Source: Antedon mediterranea
Taxonomy: Eukaryota; Echinodermata; Crinoidea; Comatulida; Antedonidae
Assembly (NCBI RefSeq): GCF_964355755.1
Contig: NC_092676.1
Location: 5,812,288 to 5,876,287, forward strand
Length of the DNA stretch: 64,000 nt
Reading direction: 5' to 3'
Shown: one piece after another, positions 43,601-52,600 of the stretch
How the letters are laid out: each line of letters starts with the position of its first letter
Numbering within the stretch: position 1 is the first letter of the stretch
Notes under the pieces: model-generated
The model's input: only the letters and a program-made list of their open reading frames with translations
What the model was told of the DNA's origin: nothing
The model's database searches: none
Program-made: the position numbers and the translations under genes

Positions 43601-46600
43601 ACTCTCTCTCAACTATTATTAAAAAAACATGGATGTTGATGGGCATCGAATCCAGGGTTCCTGAAACTGAAGCCTATACCATAACAGTATACAAAACAAT
43701 TATGGAGAAGAAGTATCAAATTAATTAACTTATCCATTGAATTCGATAAAAAGTGATTAAATGTAACATGAACTTTATACGACATTGATATTATTTGAGT
43801 TATCTGAGATAACAATTTAAATTGAAAATGTTGTTTTCTTAGTCAACAACAGGGTTTATGTTGTTGCTGATTAACATACATTCTCAGTAGAGTTGAAGTA
43901 TACCGTACTGTCAATGCCAAACTCAATAAAATCATATACAACTCAACTCTCCCAATATCGGGCTCTGTGAAAACTGGAAACTCTCCCAACACCAGACTTT
44001 TCTTGAAGTCAACAGTCCCAAATTTAATAATAATAATAATACCACATTTATATAGCGCCCTTTTCATGAGTAATCATGCTCAAAGGCGCTTTACAAGCAT
44101 TATTACCCCAGTATTTGTTTTGGGATCAAACACGTATGGAAACATACTCCCATAATGCAGCCGGTAACCAGCGCAAAGTTGTGTCTAGATCTCTGGGTAC
44201 CCATTTATACACCTGGGTGGAGAGAGGCAACGTAAGTAAAGTATCTTGCCTAAGGATACAAGCAATGCGGCGAGAGTTGGATTCGAACCTAGGTCTGACG
44301 ATCGGTAGTACAACGTCCAACACACTGCGCCACACGCCCTTACTAATGAGACAGTCGCTGTAATACATAGTGTGTATGAATAATTGCGTTAAAACAGGTT
44401 TAAATAGTTTTTAGTTTGACATTATATTTTAAAGATATACGTACTATTCTATTGTTTATCTAAAGCTCTGTCTACACTATCAAACTTTATGTGACAAAAA
44501 ATGTGGTGTGCCTATTATATGGACATGATGATGTCATCACTACTATGTTTAAGAATATCACTACCATATTTGGGCACATAACACTTTTTTTTTGTCAAAC
44601 TAGTTTAATAGTGTAAACAGAGCTTTAGTAATTAGAAACAAATGGTTTGTTTATGAAACATGAATATCCTTGATTTCGACGATACATTACGCATTTTTCT
44701 TTTTGTCAAACAGGAAAAAGCGACATAGTGGACATCGTTCGATCGCTAAGCTTGCCCACATAACTATTTATTATTGTGCAACTAGATAGGCCCATGGGAG
44801 CGCTACCTGCATGTGACAGCCTATGTGATAGCGTTGATACAGTAGCTACCAGATTCAGAGATTCAGATTTGTTTGCGAAAAACCTAAACATCAACAACTG
44901 AGAGCAAAACAACATACTTTAAAAAAAAATGTCCGTTTTTTTTTCTAGTTTAACAAAGTTTCATAGAGTGTGGGTGGAGTTGGTGGACAATCGGAAATTA
45001 ATGGGATAATCTTCCACTTTCACTGACTTTTCTTTAAGCCCATGTACAATGAAATCCGACACTTACGAGAGGTTTGCCCAACAGGATTTAAGGGCTTTAA
45101 GCATCACATTGGCCTACTGCCAAATCTAAACAACTACAAAATGAACAGCAAGTTATCCTTTGAAACTGTGTAATCAAAGAAATTTTCTTTTGAAACTAGT
45201 ATCTAATGGGAGCTAGTAAGAATGGTTTAAAGATACAGTTTCTGTTGCAACATGGAATGGAAATCAATTTTCTGTAAAAATTATGGAATAAGCAACTTTC
45301 TGTTAAAATGAAAAGCAATAGTCTCTTGAAAATATGGAATTTAAACTAAGCAAAGGTTGTGTTAAACATAATTTTCTGTTGAAATTATTAAATGGAATTC
45401 AATTTTCTGTTGCAACATTGGAATGGAAGCAAGGTAAAAATAGGCTAACTGAAACATAATCTTTTGTTAAAACTATGGAATAAAATCTACTGTAGGTAAA
45501 GATAGACTGGATAACATAATTTCTGTTGAATCTATGAAATGAAAAGCGATAGTCTCTTGAAACTATGGAATGGAATTCAATTTTCTCTTGAAACTATGGA
45601 ATGAAATTCAATTTTCTCTTGAAACTGTGGAATGGAAATCAATTTTCTGTTGAAACTGTGGCTAGCTGAAACATAATTTTCTGTGGAATGAAAGGCAGGA
45701 TAACATAATTTCTGTTGAATCTATGGAATAAAAGTTAGGTAAAACATCGTTTCCTGTTGAAAATATGGAATGAAAGCTGGATAGAATTGTATTCTTTTTC
45801 TGCAAATTTTGGCACAATTAATTTCAGTTTCTTACCTTAAAGGTGGAGCGAAACGACCCCCACCAACTGAGTGCCGCTTATAGATACTGAAATTCACCTG
45901 GACACTTTTTTCTGTGACATTTTTTGGTTCAGTGCTTTTTAACTGATCAGCATCCTACCAAATAAAAAGAAATTTAATGCCACATAAATTAAAAGCAAAA
46001 AAATATATAGTCAAATTGGCTGGAAGTCAATGGGTTTTTGGTTGAATTTAACTGTTTATTTTGTCATTTTATAAGTGAAAACATGATTATTATTATTATT
46101 ATAAGTGATTACAATAAATCTTTAACTAAATAATGTGTACTGTAGGTAGGTAGGTCAAGTTCAATATTGAATATCGAAACGTGGCAGGCTGAAGACGCTT
46201 GACTTTTGACAAGATCGCCTAAATTTTTTAGTATATTAACTTTACAATACTTAGTGTTGTATATTCTGGTACAGCCGCTCCATAATCTCTTTGCTTTTCT
46301 TCCTTATATCTACTGTATATTGTTTTAAATTTATACTAACAAATATCTTTTTATTAATATTATAATAATAATAATATATCAACAATTTATTAAATAATAT
46401 TTATCGCATAATATACAATCTACGATAATTAAATTAATTTATTAAATAATAAGCAAATCACACATCTACGCATAATCAAACATCGTATACTCTATCTCTA
46501 ACAATTTTTTCAATCTTCTATCGACAAGCCGAAGTATAGTCGTTATCTCGCGACCGTTCTATGGTTACCACCAGTTAGGCTTACTTCATTAAGGCTTCTA

Positions 46601-49600
46601 TGAATGGATGTACTTGTTGGGAGCAGGAACGCTAGTAGACCAAACCCAGTACCGTTTTTTATTACGATCAATCGGGAAATTACCTCACGATGATAAATAT
46701 CTTTTAAAATTGCTCTTAATATTAGTTACTTTTGATTTTAATATTATATAGTTTTTATTTTAATCTTGTTCAACTGCATTGTTGTAAACTCTATTGTGTT
46801 TTTGTTTCGTAAACTTTAGCACACAAAACATCAAACGTAATGAATTCAGGTTATCTTTGATATATTACTAATGCAAATGTAATGATGCACATAATTAAAA
46901 TAATATTAAATAAATTAAATTACAAGCAATAGAAAATCAACAATAATGCCATTAAAAAAGATGCTACTATCTATAGTATTATGAGATGATGGATAATATT
47001 TAAATTATCAGCATATATATTACTTGCAATAAAATAGTAAAAACACAGTTAAAGCACATATTTAACACACAGTCACAGTATCTTTTCATCTGATTGGTTA
47101 ACTCAGTATCACATGCTGTAATTGTTCTATTGCATGTAAAAGTGATGTTGTTAATGGCGATATTGAATGATACTATTGAACATTCGAATTCTATGACTTT
47201 TAGGTAGTAATATCATTTTGTTTTTATTTTAATCTTGTTCAACTGCATGTTGCACTAAGCAACAATAAAGAATTCTTAAAATTCTGCCACATAAACTACT
47301 ACTGTGAAAAAACCTAAAAACATACATTTTATTTCCATAAAAAATGTAGATACTGCAGCAACTGCAGCAGAATTTTGATGTGATCCATAAATTGATAAAT
47401 TTAGTCAAAAGGCATATACTGTTACACAGCCTAATGAAATAATGTCCAAACTACTGTACCTCATACACTGACTGTAATTACCAGCTTGCAATGTATTCCC
47501 TCACAATATTGACCATAAAACGACCTACCGTAATAAGACTTATGCAAAAACTCCAAGCTAAAGGCACGAACGATACATCATTCAGAATTTAAGTACTTGC
47601 GTTAAAGTCACAAAATCAAATAAATCTAAAGATCCGACAAAATACAAAAATGTTCAAAGGCCGAGTAAAATCTATATCATGTATAGTACTTTCAAAAAAA
47701 TGATTGAACTAAATAATTAAAATGTACTACATACCGGTTCAGTTTGATTTGCACTGTTAGACATTGCCGTTGCCGCCTTATCCACCATCAGATGACTGTA
47801 ACGAAGAAGATAACATACATTAATTAAACAATATACGCAAATATCAATTATTTATTACTGTAGAAGATTATATGAAATATTAATAATGTATAGGAGATTA
47901 ATATATTTGCATATAAACTTAATATTTTTAAGATGAATTCAATGAATTAATATAAAAATCTAACTAAGATTAGATTGTTAAAGTGGCATGTTTTAACAGA
48001 GATTTATTCCGCAGTGAGAGTTTGAAACGCACCCTAGCAAACTACCATTTGTTGGTAGTAGCTAATCTGTAGTTGAACATTTCTAAACATTAAGTCAATG
48101 TTTGCTGGTATATTCAATAAAACAATACATTGAAACATTATCAAATAGGGTGCTCTAAACTGTTTTCTTCTTTCTGTATGTATTCCTCGCTGTTGTTGGT
48201 TTGTCCAGGTATGCCAGGCATAAAATAGAATTTTCAGTAAAAACTGCAGTAACTACAGTGGAATAATTTTGACATGTATTTACTCTGTTGTTCCGTTGTA
48301 CATTTTTGATTTAATTAAGTTAATCCGTGACCAGCTTTCATTTAATGATCCCACCTGACTTTTTGTTCCACGATCTAATCGGGAACGCGCTATCTGTTGA
48401 TTTGAGAGGAGCGAATTCGACACCTCTATTTAAACGTCACCTTAAAACTTTTCTTTTTAATTAATTAGTAAGTGTTGTTAGGCGCTCTGTTCTTTGTAGG
48501 GCGACATATAAAAACCTGTATAGAATAGAATAGATCATGATCCTAAATCTGGTTTATTTAAAGAATTATTTGAAAAATTTGTTAAGCCCATTTTCAAATT
48601 TGCATTTAAAGTTGATTACATTATGAGTTGAACATATATATGAATATGAATGTAAATAATAATGGTTTATCGTGTAAGTCTAAACTTAACATAAATTGGT
48701 CTTTATGGGTTTATGCAACAACAAAAAGGCAACAATCAATTTCAAGTACAATCATACTCTGGAGCACTAAACACATTTTTCATTGGTTACTTTACATCAA
48801 AAGCACTCAAAAATTTGTAGATTTACTTAACTTGTATGCGGTGCTTTTCTTTGAAACTACTTACAGTATGTATATTTGCTTAATGGATTCAATGTGATAT
48901 ACAGTATAAATAAAAGATGTCGTTAATGTTGGATAATTTTTTTAGGCTAGAGGGCTTACAAATTGTTGCAATTAAAGCAGAGAATTGTTATAAGCCGAAG
49001 GCTAGAGGGCATACTACTGACTGGAAAGTGATTCCAACAAGATGGCGGCCGTAAATTTGTTCAAAAATATTATATAGTCTATAAAATAATAATCTAATAT
49101 AATAAATTAGGACCAAATAAATCACAACACATTTTTTTGTTGAAGCACAGTAAAGTGTTTAAAATTAAATATTGTTTAATAATCGCAATGGAATAAATAA
49201 TTTCTTGATAATTTCCAGAAATTGTTGTATACGAGGGTCATCAGAATGCTCAACGCATATATGTTGCATTATCGTACGGAGAATGTAAAGAATGCTTTCC
49301 ACGCCGATACGCTTAACACACATGCGTAGTAGTGCGTGACTGCGTAGAGGTGTATTGAATGGTTGCTTGCAACCGTCATCTGGTTGGTTCCCCCTCCATG
49401 AAGAATCATTTTTGTAACTGCAATTACATTGGAGTTGATGATGTAGCCTTAGGCTATTAGATCTTTGAATTAAAGTCATTTCTGCACAAATTAAATTTTT
49501 TTATGATTTTCATTTTGCATTTTCAGAAAAAATAATCATGTTAAAATTACTCTACTACAGTGTTACTGCATTTTTCCAAGCTCATTACCCTGTTTATGCA

Positions 49601-52600
49601 ATAATTCAGTTTCTTTTGGGTATACACAGGTGACTGTACTTCTACATAAAAACAAATTAATTACATACATTGTTTCAGTAAAATAATTTCAGAATAATTT
49701 TGACATGATTCCTAACTAAAAAATAGATTTTTACATTTTAGTAAAGTCATGGTTTGCAGTAATTTATTTCAAAGGGAAATAAAGTTTAGAACATTTGGTT
49801 GTTTTGAATGAATTTTCATATTTTTCAAAATGCATGGTGTAAATCGCAAACCTAACTTTACTTTTGTTTAAATGTGTCAAGCAAACCTTTAAAGATGTAT
49901 TGTCCCCAAAAAACATGAAAAATGAAGATCAATTAAATCAGACTTTGAATAGGTTATTTGTAGTTGTAATATTAAAGTTAATCACTTTCGCAGAAAAAAA
50001 CGACAAAAAAACAAATGTTTTCAAATAAAATAACATAATAAATGGCTAAATTCAACCAAAAATCCATTGGCTGGCAGGCAGCTGATTTGACACTTTTTTG
50101 TTTTAACACTTTGACTGCCAAACACGAAGATCTTCGTTTTTGGAAACACAACGCTTGACTGCCAAACACGAAGATCTTCGTTTTTCGCGTTTTTTTACGA
50201 AATCCGGTAGATAGGTTAATTATTGGTATATACTATAAATATGGACACTATATTCGGTCTGGACCATGAATATTTTTCTTTTTGAAAGTAACTAATCTGG
50301 ATAAGAACGATTGTCAAAATGGTACCTGTCGAAATAACATACACCGCGCATCACAGTAGCGCGTACAGCGATGGTTTGGCGCATTGTGTATCGGTCGCGC
50401 GCTAGCTATGCCGCCGCCGAAGCATTACAAAGGTTTATGTGGATTGGCATGTTTGTTTGTTATCTGAATAAAAAATAATGGATGAATTTTCAATATGAAG
50501 TCTTTAATTTTATTATTGTATGTATACCCTAATTGTTTTGGTGTTTCACTGTAAGTGGCCGAGTTTCACGCAACAAACTTGTTTAGAAATGGTATGAATA
50601 TTATCATCAGTTTACTAGCTAGGCTAGTAGTACTAGGCTAGCTAGGCTATAGCCTAGGCCTAGTCGTAAAACGGTTCCGGACCAACTTTAGACCTAGTTA
50701 CCTAGGCCTGGTGTCTTTACTATGTGGATTTTGGCAAAACATTGATGTAAGATTTATGATTTATAAAATATAATAAATTTTTTGATAGTGATAACTTGTT
50801 TTTATAGGCCTACTGGTGCCGTGTAAGTAACTTTTTCGTTGTTTGTTGATCTCACCGGGCGATATTTTCATAATTGTGATGTCTTGCACAAATCGCGAAT
50901 ATCGCGACTTTCTTGCGCGAAACTACGAAAAACTCAAAAAGTGCGTTACTTTCATTTTATTATTACGATTTACATATTGCGATTTGAAAATCGTTCTTCG
51001 TACCATTGTAAAGCTAAAATCTTTATGATTATTTTAGTCTAAATTACATGTAAATCAGATCACATACATAGTTTCAATCAGCTTTAATAAAAACATCGAA
51101 TTGGGCTATAAACGCTGGCGGTGGCAGTTTCTAACTGGAAAAACCTCTGGCAGTCAAAGTGTTAAATGACAATTTGTCAGGTAAATAAATTTTGTTTTAA
51201 AGATCCAATTTTTGGTCAAAGTGGATAACTATATTAAAATGGCATATTCAACAACAAAAAATGTAAACATTTTTTTTCAGGAGAAAAATACATCAAAAGC
51301 AATATATTATTTATTACCATGATAAATGAAAACAGGAATATACAGTACTACTGTAGGCCTACATGTTTATTTCATGATGGGTTTTACATTTTGTAAATGG
51401 ATGACGTAAAATATTGACATCCCAAAAGCGAGAAAGAATGATTTTAATGTTTTATGCGTTTACTATTCACAGACTGCCTTCTAATATACAAATACTCATT
51501 TAACAGACTATAATCCTGTCTAAATACTGGTTTTTATTTAGTAGAATTTACTAAAAACGGAAGTAACTGTGCTTAGCCTAAGTATACCCATCTATCAAGT
51601 ACAGAATCGCAAAGTTCAAATTAAAAAAAAAACAGTATTGTAATATTATAACATCTCAGTTTACATGCATTTTACTAGAATGTGATTGGTCTAAATAGCA
51701 AGATTGAAATGAATAAGCAGCAAGGTCAAATAAGCGGCAAGGTCAAATATAAAACAAGGTCAGATAAGCAACAAGGTCAAATAAACGCCAAACCGAAACT
51801 AATTTTATAATAGTGTACAGTTCGGATATTGTTCAATTTCATTGTTATCATCTGTTTATTTTATTTACTTTGTTCTTGAATATAGTCTATACTACACTGT
51901 GCAGTGATGATAATGAGATATAAATGTGGAGTACATTATCTCAGATCATTAATATATCACAAAGGCATACTAGGTTGAATGAGAAAATCACTATTGATCG
52001 TGTTTAGAATTATTAATTATTAGCCGTTTTAAACTAAATTATAAGAATAGAACAGAAAATAATTATAGAAATAATGTTATTAATTAAAATAATAATTTAA
52101 TCAAACAGAGGATATTAAGGAATGATTAAAATCTCCATTGGAGTGTATCATGGACATTTTATAATATTGTATCACATTAAATGTAGTTCTATTTCATGGT
52201 AAAGTACTATTGACTGATTGTGTATTCGCCAAAACCATACCATACCATGTCAAAATTATTCTACTGCAGTTACTGCAGTAACTACATTTTGTTTACTCTA
52301 TAACCTGTTTTGGTAACACTGTTTATTGCAATAATTGCCTCATAACTTCTACAGTAAAACAAATTTAATCATATATTTTATTGCAGTAAAAAAATGTAAA
52401 TACTGCAGTAACTACAGTAGAATAGAATAATTTTGACATGGTACCTAATCCCACCATAAGTAATTTGACAAATCAGGACATCTTGGATCTCTGAATTTTC
52501 GTTTGTGATTGGTCAACCAAGCTTTAGCATAGTAAACAAATTCAAAAACACCGATTTGCTGAGCCTAGCATCGCGGGCCGATCAACACGAAAAGGTTCTC

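Noticed and set aside
44076-44368. 95- and 80-codon frames on both strands
   Set aside because: Both lie on the tRNA-derived SINE.
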